A stretch of DNA of 11,249 nucleotides from Armatimonadota bacterium (GCA_016869015.1 VGFB01000049.1:1-11249); one strand, 5' to 3'; shown: positions 1 to 7,092, counted from the stretch's first letter. Program-made: numbers and translations. Notes: generated by a model from the sequence alone, not told the origin.

Positions 1-240
1 GTAGTACGTACCCGTGACCGGACGCGACTCGCCGGAGTCTACCCCCTGGGCCGTGCCCGCCACCTGGAAGCGACCGTTCGGCCGCTCGGAGAGCGTGACC
101 GTGAGTCCTATACCCGTGTGCTCGTCCAGGCCGACGTAGACTCCCGCCGTCGGCTCGTCGGCCGGCGCCGGCGCCCCAACCCAGACCAGCGCGACCAGGG
201 CCGTCCCGATGACCGCCTGTGACTGCGCTCCGCTTCTCAT
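1..240 (-). CDS. Secreted protein of unknown function, N-terminal part (runs off the left edge)
   Basis: The reverse strand is open from an ATG at 240 to the window edge, giving 80 residues with no stop. The start is supported by a Shine-Dalgarno AGGAGGG (complement of 248-254) seven bases upstream. Residues 1 to about 27 look like a Sec signal peptide: a short polar start with one Arg, a hydrophobic stretch (AVIGTALVALVWVG), then APAPA followed by DE, suggesting cleavage after Ala27. The mature part begins AGVYVGLDEHTGIGLTVTLS and alternates hydrophobic and polar residues, consistent with a beta-rich fold. I recognise no family. It is divergent from the large glycoside hydrolase-like gene and shares its upstream region. 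Most of the protein may lie outside the window. Confidence 0.72.
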   Translation of the reverse strand, partial: MRSGAQSQAVIGTALVALVWVGAPAPADEPTAGVYVGLDEHTGIGLTVTLSERPNGRFQVAGTAQGVDSGESRPVTGTYY

Positions 241-383
241 CGCGCTTCCCTCCTGGTAGGTGACACGGCTAATCAGTATTTTAGTATCAGAGTAATTATA
301 AGTACAACCCCGGCGGCGCCTCGCGAGGTCCCCGCCGTGCGGGGGGGAAATGCCCCCGCGGCTTGACCCCGAGGAGGTCTCTG
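241..383. promoter_or_regulatory. Divergent intergenic region with AT-rich core
   Basis: This spacer separates two divergent secreted-protein genes. Positions 270-305 are strikingly AT-rich in a GC-rich window, as expected for promoter DNA. On the minus strand a perfect TATAAT lies at 300-295, about 55 bases before the leftward start, but I see no good -35 at the right distance. On the plus strand TAATTA or TATAAG (293-302) could act as a -10, again without a clear -35. Positions 319-328 (CCTCGCGAGG) form a perfect 10-bp palindrome that might be an operator. Promoter activity is inferred from composition; the exact elements are not certain. Confidence 0.4.
334..362 (+). other. GC-rich hairpin in the leader of the large glycoside hydrolase-like gene
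   Basis: GCCG (334-337) can pair with CGGC (359-362) and CGGGGG (340-345) with CCCCCG (353-358). This gives a 10-bp stem with a two-base bulge and the seven-base loop GGAAATG. The stem ends eight bases before the GAGGAGG ribosome-binding site at 371-377. It could stabilise the leader mRNA or affect initiation. There is no U-tract, so it does not look like a terminator. In GC-rich DNA such stems also arise by chance. Confidence 0.3.
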
Positions 384-3300
384 ATGCTCATGGCACCTGC
401 AGTCTGGCTCTCCTTGCTCTCGGCACTGCCCATCTTCGCGCAGCCAACGCCCGAACTGACCCACTACTGGGGCAACCTCGACGGCAGTTGGCTGTTCGCG
501 ATTGACCCGCAGGAGGCTGGGGAGACAACAGGCTGGATGGACGCCGACTTCGACGACTCGGCGTGGCGCCTGCTGAAGGCGCCGGGTTACTGGGAGGCGC
601 AGGGGATCACCGACCCACGTCCCGGGCAGCCGCCGAAGCCCAAGAACGGGATGCCGTACACCGACTACGACGGCGTCGCGTGGTACCGCAAGCACTTCCT
701 CGTGCCGAGGGGCTGGGCCGGGCAGGAGATGATCCTGCACCTGGGCAGCGTGGACGACTACGACCGCGTGTACCTGAACGGGGAGCTGCTAGGTGAGACG
801 CCCCTCGGAACCCACCAGGCCGTCAGCCTGCTCCGTAGCTACCGGCTTCCGGCCGACAAGGCGCGGGCAGGCGAGGAGAACGTGCTGGCAGTGCAGGTGC
901 GCGACGGGGGCGGGCCGGGCGGGCTGATGGGCCCGCTGCTGACGCTACTGCCGACGGACATTGCGGAGGCGACCTCGATGCTGGCTCAAGACGACCGCCC
1001 CTTCGCCGAGCGGTTCGCCGATCCCCCGGCGAGCTGCCGCATCCTCAAGATCGTTCACTCGTTGCCGGACCGGCCCACTGACCAGGACATGCTCTTCCGC
1101 AGTCTCATCTCCCAGGGCTTCGGTGGGGTGGTCTGCAACGTCTCTTTCACCGACTACCTGACGAGTGAGGAGAAGTGGGCGGCCTTCGCGCGCGGGGTGC
1201 AAGAGGCGAGGAAGCTCGGCATGGCCTTGTGGCTCTACGACGAGAGGGGCTACCCCTCCGGCAGTGCGGGCGGCCTGACGCTGCGGGACCATCCCGAGTG
1301 GGAGGCGCGCGGTCTGCTGATCGCCGAGGCGGACTCGACCGGCGGCGCCGTCGCGCTGGACCTGCCGCCCGGCACGCTGGTGTCGGCCGCGGCGTACCCC
1401 CTGAGGGACGGCGCGATCGATCCGGACGGGGCTGTGGACCTCGCACCGAACGCGCGGGAGGGGAAGCTCGTGTGGGAGGCCCCCGCGGGCGACTGGCGGG
1501 TCATGGCGATCACGGAGGACGTCCTGTACGAGGGCACCCATGCCGCGGTGAGCCTCGCCGATAAGCTGCCGTACATCAACCTCCTCGACCCCGCGCCGAC
1601 GCGGCGGTTCATCGAGCTGACCTACGGCGGCTACGAGAAGCACCTGGGCAGCGATCTGGGGGAGTACTTCATCGCGAGCTTCACCGACGAGCCCTCGCTG
1701 ATGAGCTCCTTCATGCGGCCGATGCCGTACAAGGTGCTGCCCTGGGCGCCGAACCTGCCCGGCGAGTTCGCGCGGCGTCGCGGCCGCGCGCTCGAGCCGC
1801 TGGTTCCTGCGCTCGTCGCGGACGCCGGGCCCGGAACGGCGCAGGCGCGCCACGACTTCTGGCTGACCGTGGGCGAACTCGTGTCGGAGGGTTTCTTCGG
1901 GCAGATCCAGGAGGCTTGCGGGAAGCTGAATCTGCGGTCCGGGGGGCACCTCCTGGCCGAGGAGGGCCTGCGGAACCATGTGGCCTTCTACGGGGACTTC
2001 TTCCGTTGCGCGCGTCGGCTGGACGCGCCGAGCATCGATTGCCTGACGAGCATCCCCCAGCAGGTGCCGTGGCAGATCGCCCGCCTCATGGGCAGCGTCG
2101 CCGACCTCGAAGGCAAGCCGTACACGATGAGCGAGACCTCGGACTTCGCCCAGCGCTACCGACCGGCGGGCGATGAGCGGCCGGTGGTGGACGTGACCGA
2201 GGCGCAGATCCGCGGCACGTGCAATCGGGAGCTGGTCGGGGGGATCAACACGATCACCAGCTACTACAGCTTCCAGGGCCTCACCGGCGAGGAGCTGCGG
2301 CGGCTGAACGAGTGGGTCGGCCGCTGCGCGACGGCTCTGAGGGGCGGGCATCAGGTGACCGACCTGGCGGTCGTCTACCCGATCGAGAGCCTGTGGCTGC
2401 GTTTCACCCCGGCACGCCACGGGCCGACGACCTCGGCCGCGGCGGCGGAGCTGGACGGCATCTACAACGCGGTCAGCAACGGGCTCTACACCGCCCGGCG
2501 CGACTTCACCTACGTCGACTCGCGCGCCCTGGCGGAGGCGCGGGTCGAGGACGGCGCGCTGGTCCACGGCGGTCTGCGCTGGCGAGTGGTCGTGCTGCCG
2601 GGCGTGGACACGCTGCCCGACGAGGCGTGGCTGAACCTGCGCGAGCTGTGGCGACAGGGCGGAGCGGTGATCGCCGTCGGGGCGCGGCCTGCGAACAGCG
2701 CGCGCGAGTTCCCCTCCCCCCGCATCGAACAGCTCGGGGCGGAGATGCTCGGGACCGGTGACGACCTGCGGCTGACCGTGGGCGAGGCCGGCGGCGTGGG
2801 CGCCTACCTGCCCCGCAGTGCCGTCGCGCTGCTGCCCACCGTGCTCGACGCAATCATCGAGCCCGACCTGGCGGCCGACGCGGCCGGCTCACCGGTGCGG
2901 TTCACCCATCGGCGAATCGACGGGCAGGAGGTCTACTTCGCCATCAACGACAGCCCGGAGCCGGTCGAGGCGAGCGTGTCACTCGCCACGGCCGGCGCGG
3001 GGGAGTTGTGGGACCCGGCGACCGGGAAGCTGACGCCGCTGGCCTCCGGGCAGGGCGTGAAGCTGGCCCTGGACTCCTATGGCGGAGCGCTGCTGCGGTT
3101 CGGTCAGGCGCGCGAGCGGGAACGGCTGCGCCCGCGGCCCGGGCCGCTACCGGGGCTGACCCTCGCGCCGTTGCCGCCCGTGGAGCCCGCCGAGGGGCAC
3201 GGCGAGTTCGTGCAGGGAGGCCTCTCCCCGGACGCTGAGCACTCCCAGCCCGATGCGCCGGCGTGGCGCGCCGTCGCCACGCTGACCAAGAGCGAGGTGG

Positions 3301-3674
3301 ATACCCACCTCTTCGTGAGCTTCCGCCATCCCGGCCCGGTGGACCTGAGCGAGGCGGCCTGTCTGGTGCTCGACACCTGGGCCCCCCACGGGCAGCAGAC
3401 GCCGAGCGAGCTGCTGGTGCTGCTGCACGAGGCGGGGGGCGCCATCTACCTGGGGCGGGCCGACCGCGCCCTGTCGGCGTCCGGGCACGCCCGCTCATTC
3501 GTGCTCTGGAGCGCCTTCGACCTCGCGGGCTGGACGAAGGACGACAACGGCCGCCTCGACCTCGACGCGGTCACCGCGATCAGCGTGGGCTGGGGCGGCT
3601 ACTTCGGCCAGGCGGGCGAGCGGATCGAGTTCAGCCTCGCGCGCCCCCGGGTCGCGCGCTCAGACGGCGGATAA
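384..3674 (+). CDS. Large secreted glycoside hydrolase-like protein (GH2-type sugar-binding domain plus GH106-like barrel)
   Basis: The 1096-residue product starts at ATG 384, six bases after GAGGAGG (371-377); an in-frame TTG at 363 lies before that site and is unlikely. Residues 1-20 form a signal peptide ending in AQ. Residues about 28-190 form a galactose-binding-like sandwich of the GH2 sugar-binding type, with motifs FDDSAW, WYRKHF and DDYDRVYLNGELLG. Residues about 218-650 resemble the catalytic barrel of GH106-type alpha-L-rhamnosidases and relatives, with LWLYDERGYPSGSAGG (282-297) and TDEPS (434-438); Glu436, Glu526/527 and Glu584 are candidate catalytic acids. Residues about 655-770 look like the Rossmann-like domain often following such barrels (VVYPIESLWL, RRDFTYVD). 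A beta-rich module follows, then an extra C-terminal sandwich (about 935-1090). It probably acts outside the cytoplasm on a glycan. Exact family and substrate are inference. The next gene starts 19 bases downstream, suggesting co-transcription. Confidence 0.82.
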   Translation: MLMAPAVWLSLLSALPIFAQPTPELTHYWGNLDGSWLFAIDPQEAGETTGWMDADFDDSAWRLLKAPGYWEAQGITDPRPGQPPKPKNGMPYTDYDGVAWYRKHFLVPRGWAGQEMILHLGSVDDYDRVYLNGELLGETPLGTHQAVSLLRSYRLPADKARAGEENVLAVQVRDGGGPGGLMGPLLTLLPTDIAEATSMLAQDDRPFAERFADPPASCRILKIVHSLPDRPTDQDMLFRSLISQGFGGVVCNVSFTDYLTSEEKWAAFARGVQEARKLGMALWLYDERGYPSGSAGGLTLRDHPEWEARGLLIAEADSTGGAVALDLPPGTLVSAAAYPLRDGAIDPDGAVDLAPNAREGKLVWEAPAGDWRVMAITEDVLYEGTHAAVSLADKLPYINLLDPAPTRRFIELTYGGYEKHLGSDLGEYFIASFTDEPSLMSSFMRPMPYKVLPWAPNLPGEFARRRGRALEPLVPALVADAGPGTAQARHDFWLTVGELVSEGFFGQIQEACGKLNLRSGGHLLAEEGLRNHVAFYGDFFRCARRLDAPSIDCLTSIPQQVPWQIARLMGSVADLEGKPYTMSETSDFAQRYRPAGDERPVVDVTEAQIRGTCNRELVGGINTITSYYSFQGLTGEELRRLNEWVGRCATALRGGHQVTDLAVVYPIESLWLRFTPARHGPTTSAAAAELDGIYNAVSNGLYTARRDFTYVDSRALAEARVEDGALVHGGLRWRVVVLPGVDTLPDEAWLNLRELWRQGGAVIAVGARPANSAREFPSPRIEQLGAEMLGTGDDLRLTVGEAGGVGAYLPRSAVALLPTVLDAIIEPDLAADAAGSPVRFTHRRIDGQEVYFAINDSPEPVEASVSLATAGAGELWDPATGKLTPLASGQGVKLALDSYGGALLRFGQARERERLRPRPGPLPGLTLAPLPPVEPAEGHGEFVQGGLSPDAEHSQPDAPAWRAVATLTKSEVDTHLFVSFRHPGPVDLSEAACLVLDTWAPHGQQTPSELLVLLHEAGGAIYLGRADRALSASGHARSFVLWSAFDLAGWTKDDNGRLDLDAVTAISVGWGGYFGQAGERIEFSLARPRVARSDGG

Positions 3675-3693
3675 CGCGCAGAGGAGTGCTGTC

Positions 3694-5163
3694 ATGGGGC
3701 CGCTCGCGATGGGAGCCATCGTCCTGACCTCGGTCGGCGCCGGGGCCCAGACCGGACGCCTGGAGACCCGCGAGATCGAGGTGCTCTTGGGCACCGAAGA
3801 GCCGATCCTCCGCGAGGACTTCGAGCGCTGTGAGCCCCGCGACGCGGTGCTCCGCGACGAGCGTCGGGACGACTCGTGGCTCTTGCGCACGAAGGACTGG
3901 CCGACGCCGCTGCTCAACGCCGTGGGCAATCCCCCCGATCTCACCTATGACCCACAGCTCACCGGCGCCTACGACATCTACCTGGGCAGCCGCGCCACCC
4001 ACTTCACCGTGAGCGTGGGACTGAAGCTAGGCGGCGAGCCGGAGTTCACCGTCGTCACGAGCCCGCGCGGGACCGAGCAGGTGCACTACGACTGGGAATA
4101 CTGCTTCCGCCGGGGGGTGAAGCTCGACGGCGAGAAGCTGGTCATCCGCTCCCTGGGACACGCGGCCTACCTCGACTACCTGAAGTTCGTGCCGGTCGAG
4201 GCGCTGGGCAAGGGCACGGCGCGCGTCGCGACGGACCATGTGATGGTCTGCAGCGAGGCGGGCAAGCACTTCGCGTTCCCCGGGGTCGCAAGGCTGACCG
4301 ACGGGAGCCTCGGGGCGGTCTTCCGCGAGGGCACCGCGCATGTAGACCCCAGCGGTGGCGTCGCTTGGTGTCGGTCCACCGACGGCGGGCGCACCTGGTC
4401 ACCACGCAAGACGATCTACGATGACCCGAATATCGACGAGCGCGACCCGGCCGTCCTCCAGCACTCCGGCGGCGCGCTGATCGTCTCGATGCACTCGGGG
4501 AGCGCCGTCACCATCCGATCGACCGACGGCGGGGAGACCTGGGACAAGCCCACGGTTGCGCCCGTCTTCTCGCCCCACGGTCCTCGCGAGCTGCCCGACG
4601 GGCGGATCTACTGGTGCGGCATCGTCACGCGGATGGGCACCAACCAGGTGCAGATCGCGGTGTCCGAGGACCTGGGCCTCACGTGGGACACCCCGATCAC
4701 GGTCGGGCTCTCGCTCCCGTACCATCAGCCGTGGGTCCGGCCCTTCTGGGACGAGCCGTTCGCCCTCCCGCTGAGCGGGGATGAGTGGCTGTGCCTCCAT
4801 CGCGTGGACATGGACGGCTACCTTTACGCGAATCGCTCCGCCGGCGGGGGCGCGACCTTCGGCCTGCCGGAGCGAACGCGGATGTGGGGCTGCCCGCCCT
4901 TCGTCCTGCGACTGCACGACGGTCGGCTGCTGGCCCTGTATGGCTACCGGCGGCCGCCGTGGGGGATTCGCGGCTGCCTCAGCGCGGATGAGGGGGCCAC
5001 CTGGGACGCGGCCAACGAGATCGTCTTGCGGGAGGACGGCGGACACGGGGACCTCGGCTATCCTGTCGCCCTCGAAGTCGAGCCCGGCCTCGTCTTCGCC
5101 GTTTACTACCACAACCGGGGCGGCGAGGAGTGTACCATCGAAGGCACCTTCCTGCGGCTGTGA
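3694..5163 (+). CDS. Secreted sialidase-like protein with four Asp-box (BNR) repeats
   Basis: The 489-residue product starts at ATG 3694, seven bases after GAGGAG (3681-3686). Residues 1-19 form a short, weakly charged signal peptide (MGPLAMGAIVLTSVGAGAQ). Residues about 30-168 are a separate beta-rich N-terminal domain. The rest is a six-bladed-propeller-type sialidase-like region with four Asp boxes: STDGGRTW (228-235), STDGGETW (276-283), SEDLGLTW (324-331) and SADEGATW (430-437). It ends with a LGYPVALEV...VFAVYY segment typical of this superfamily. Asp boxes mark a fold rather than a sialidase activity. I do not see the canonical FRIP motif of the first catalytic arginine; FREGTAH (210-216) occupies a comparable early-blade position. 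It may cleave or bind a sugar other than sialic acid. It follows the large hydrolase by 19 bases and they are probably one transcription unit. Confidence 0.88.
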   Translation: MGPLAMGAIVLTSVGAGAQTGRLETREIEVLLGTEEPILREDFERCEPRDAVLRDERRDDSWLLRTKDWPTPLLNAVGNPPDLTYDPQLTGAYDIYLGSRATHFTVSVGLKLGGEPEFTVVTSPRGTEQVHYDWEYCFRRGVKLDGEKLVIRSLGHAAYLDYLKFVPVEALGKGTARVATDHVMVCSEAGKHFAFPGVARLTDGSLGAVFREGTAHVDPSGGVAWCRSTDGGRTWSPRKTIYDDPNIDERDPAVLQHSGGALIVSMHSGSAVTIRSTDGGETWDKPTVAPVFSPHGPRELPDGRIYWCGIVTRMGTNQVQIAVSEDLGLTWDTPITVGLSLPYHQPWVRPFWDEPFALPLSGDEWLCLHRVDMDGYLYANRSAGGGATFGLPERTRMWGCPPFVLRLHDGRLLALYGYRRPPWGIRGCLSADEGATWDAANEIVLREDGGHGDLGYPVALEVEPGLVFAVYYHNRGGEECTIEGTFLRL

Positions 5164-5168
5164 GTCCG

Positions 5169-6005
5169 TCAGACGACCTCCGTCCCCACCTCCTCCGCCT
5201 TCCCGCGGATGAACGCTGCCGCCTGATCGAACTGCTCCTCGCTTGACAGGTGCTCGATGAGCAGAGGAACGTCGGGCCCGAGGGTCTCCAGCTGCCGCAG
5301 GAGGGTCGCGTAGTCGAGGTTGCCCGTCCCCGGCAGGACCTCATCGAGGTGTACGGTGAGCTTCTCGGAGAGCGAGATGTCCTTCGCGTGGCAGCTCTTG
5401 ATCTGCGGCCCGAGCTTCGCGACGAACTCCGTGATCAGCTCGCCGGTGCGGTAGTACAGTTGCGGGCTGCAGACCAGGTTCGTCGGATCGAAGTGCACGG
5501 CGAAGTGCTCCCGGTCGATGGCCTTCACGAGTTGCGCGTAGGAGTCGGGCGAGTCGGGATACATCCACTCCATCGTCTCCAGTGTGAAGCACGTGCGAGT
5601 GGGCTTGACCTCCTCGATCAGCCACTGCACGAACTCGACGATCAGGTCGAACGTCGCGGGAGTCAGGTTCTCGGGGTCGTGCCCATACCAGGGCAGTCCG
5701 CGTGAGCCCGACACGTTCACGCAGCAGTTCGCGCCGATCCGGTCCGCCAGCCGCAAACCCTCGACGCAGCGTTTGCGCCCGTCCTCGGCCGTCGGGGCGT
5801 CGCGGCAGATCGGGCTGCTCCACGCGCCGACCTCGGCGACTACGATGTCGTTCTCTCTCGCGGCCTGCTCGTAGGCGGCCACCACGTCATCGGCCGCCTC
5901 CGACCCGACCGGACAGAACGCCGCCGAGTACCCCTTCTTGCGCAGCGCGGCGATCCACTTCTCGGGCGTGCTGCAATCCTCGAACAACGGTGCTCCCAAT
6001 CGCAT
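5169..6005 (-). CDS. Sugar phosphate isomerase/epimerase-type TIM barrel (AP endonuclease 2-like fold)
   Basis: The 278-residue product matches the xylose isomerase-like TIM-barrel family that includes sugar isomerases, epimerases and inosose dehydratases. The usual metal ligands are visible at strand ends: Glu143 (LETMEW), Asp173 (HFDPTN), His206 (SCHAKD) and Glu251 (LLIEHLS). GTGNLDY (226-232) matches the common GxGxxD segment. The start is ATG at 6005-6003, with a GGGAGG Shine-Dalgarno (complement of 6011-6016) five bases upstream, and the length fits the family. The frame stays open a further 140 codons to 6425, but that part belongs to a different, frame-broken gene. No signal peptide, so cytoplasmic. 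Its stop lies 5 bp from the convergent sialidase-like gene. The substrate is unknown; interconversion of a sugar released by the neighbouring secreted enzymes is plausible. Confidence 0.9.
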   Translation of the reverse strand: MRLGAPLFEDCSTPEKWIAALRKKGYSAAFCPVGSEAADDVVAAYEQAARENDIVVAEVGAWSSPICRDAPTAEDGRKRCVEGLRLADRIGANCCVNVSGSRGLPWYGHDPENLTPATFDLIVEFVQWLIEEVKPTRTCFTLETMEWMYPDSPDSYAQLVKAIDREHFAVHFDPTNLVCSPQLYYRTGELITEFVAKLGPQIKSCHAKDISLSEKLTVHLDEVLPGTGNLDYATLLRQLETLGPDVPLLIEHLSSEEQFDQAAAFIRGKAEEVGTEVV

Positions 6006-6091
6006 GGCGACCTCCCGTGGCGCAGACAGCTCCCCATGGCGCGGGCCTTTCCCCGTCGGCGCGCCAATCCCTGCGAGGGAGGCGCCCGCGG

Positions 6092-6649
6092 CTACTGGAA
6101 CAGGGCATTCAGGATCTCGGCGACGTGAGCGCCCAGCGGCAGGACCCCAGACGCCCACGGCCGAAAGCCAGACCTGCGGGTGCTTCCGCATCCGGTCCAG
6201 CTCCAATCGACAAGCCTCCCAGAGGCCACCTGGGGGAACGTGCTTGGCCGACGGGAGTTCCAAGGCCTTCAGCACGGCCTTTCGGTTGCTGAGCCACGCT
6301 CCATACTCTGGTGGGACGATGACCAGGATGAAGGGGAGCACCAGGAACAGGACCGCGACTACGTACTCGACCTTCCTGAAGAGGGACGAAGCCGCATCGG
6401 ACAGCGGAAGCGAGGGTCGCAACACGGGGAAGGCGAGGCCGACTCGCGGCGCTCCACAGCCTCTCGCAGCCGCTCCACGGCCAGCGCCGCCGGGTAAGGT
6501 AGGGGCGAGCCGTCGAGTCGCGCGGCCAGGAGAGCCCTGGCCCGCTCATCGACAGGCGGCGCCTCGGCGGAGACGCTCTCGCCGCACTCCCCGCACACCC
6601 AGAGCTTCCGCCCCGCGATCGTCGGCCCATGGCCATGCGGACAGTCCAT
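6092..6649 (-). pseudogene. Zinc-ribbon membrane protein, frame broken twice at homopolymers
   Basis: The reading starts at ATG 6649 (or GTG 6652) with a zinc-ribbon-like segment: Cys3, His5 and His7 in CPHGHG, then Cys19 and Cys22 in VCGECG. A helical stretch follows (VERLREAVERRE). Near 6426-6429 (GGGG on the plus strand) coding sense moves to another frame, which carries a clear membrane segment (VEYVVAVLFLVLPFILVIVP) and a basic helical region. Near 6145-6148 (CCCC) sense returns to the first frame, giving LPLGAHVAEILNALFQ and TAG at 6094-6092. One added base at the first run and one removed at the second restore a single protein of about 187 residues with two membrane segments. This may be a true pseudogene, an assembly error at homopolymers, or less likely programmed shifting. 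I do not recognise a named family. No strong Shine-Dalgarno is visible. Its end lies 86 bases upstream of the TIM-barrel start. Confidence 0.6.
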
Positions 6650-6756
6650 CACTCACGCCACTCTGAAGGCCCGAGCAGCTTACGACCAGGACACATCCTC
6701 ACTTCCCAAGCGGGGCCGAGAAGTCCTCCGCGCCCGGTTGCCGCCTAAGCAAAATA

Positions 6757-6770
6757 CGAACATCCGTTCG
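6757..6770. promoter_or_regulatory. LexA-box-like palindrome CGAAC-N4-GTTCG
   Basis: CGAACATCCGTTCG is a palindrome with a four-base centre, extended by A and A on either side to give an AT-rich/GC-rich boundary. It fits the Gram-positive (DinR/Cheo) LexA box form CGAAC-N4-GTTCG. It lies about 107 bases upstream of the start of the leftward zinc-ribbon gene, in a plausible operator position. No lexA, recA or DNA-repair gene is in the window, so SOS control is inference; another repressor could recognise the same palindrome. Confidence 0.4.
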
Positions 6771-6989
6771 AGCAATCTACAGGGAATGCCCCGTGCTGCC
6801 CCGTGGAGGCCCTTCCAGTGCGACGCGACCCCCGAAGTGGACCAAGGGTGCCCTCCCGCGAAAACGACCGCTCAGAATGGCTCAGGACGCGTTTCAGCTC
6901 CTTCGCCGAGGCCTCGACCTCCCCGGCAGCATGAAGGCCCTTCGATCATCGGGGGGCGCACAGGGGGAAGGGGGTGCGTGGGAGACGGT

Positions 6990-7057
6990 CGCCTCTCTAG
7001 AACAGACGTTCTATATGCGACGTAAGGAGGATATAGAACGTCTGTTCTAGAGAGGCG
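6990..7057. repeat. Perfect 27-bp inverted repeat with 14-nt spacer
   Basis: The left arm (6990-7016) and right arm (7031-7057) are exact reverse complements over 27 bases; both flanking pairs then mismatch apart from a possible G-T. The spacer at 7017-7030 is GCGACGTAAGGAGG and contains TAAGGAGG, an exact complement of the usual 16S rRNA 3' end. Each arm holds its own inner palindrome, AGAAC-N4-GTTCT (6999-7012 and 7035-7048), and a TCTAGA site. There is no following T-tract, so it is a poor intrinsic terminator. It could be a tandem operator, a cruciform-forming site, the structured part of an RNA, or a miniature mobile-element remnant. I see no second copy and no flanking target-site duplication in this window. 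Confidence 0.9.
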
Positions 7058-7065
7058 GACGCTCA

Positions 7066-7092
7066 CGGTCAGACGTTACGTCGTTGAGACCG
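7066..7092. repeat. Small nested palindrome beside the large inverted repeat
   Basis: CGGTC (7066-7070) and GACCG (7088-7092) are inverted copies flanking GACGT-T-ACGTC (7072-7082), an 11-bp palindrome. TTACGTCG at 7076-7083 is the exact complement of CGACGTAA (7018-7025) in the loop of the large inverted repeat, so the two could pair in a transcript. It lies about 90 bases upstream of the operon promoter. A protein-binding site or a pseudoknot partner are both possible; chance cannot be excluded. Confidence 0.35.

Noticed and set aside
945..2567. Long reverse-strand open frame (540 codons) opposite the large hydrolase
   Set aside because: It is antisense to a gene with clear domains, Arg/Pro/Gln-rich without motifs, and typical of GC-rich codon-bias shadows.
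6653..6697. Fifteen-codon reverse-strand frame ending in TGATG against the zinc-ribbon start, as a possible leader peptide
   Set aside because: Its only purine-rich site abuts the ATG too closely to act as a Shine-Dalgarno, and so short a frame is expected by chance.
6990..7057. Inverted repeat as a rho-independent terminator
   Set aside because: No T-tract on either side, an unusually long stem for that role, and no gene ending nearby on either strand.
6990..7057. CRISPR repeat unit
   Set aside because: A single palindromic pair with no regular spacing, no further copies and no cas genes.
6738..7066. Short open frames on both strands in the long intergenic region
   Set aside because: No ribosome-binding sites, motifs or protein-like composition, and they read straight through the inverted repeat.
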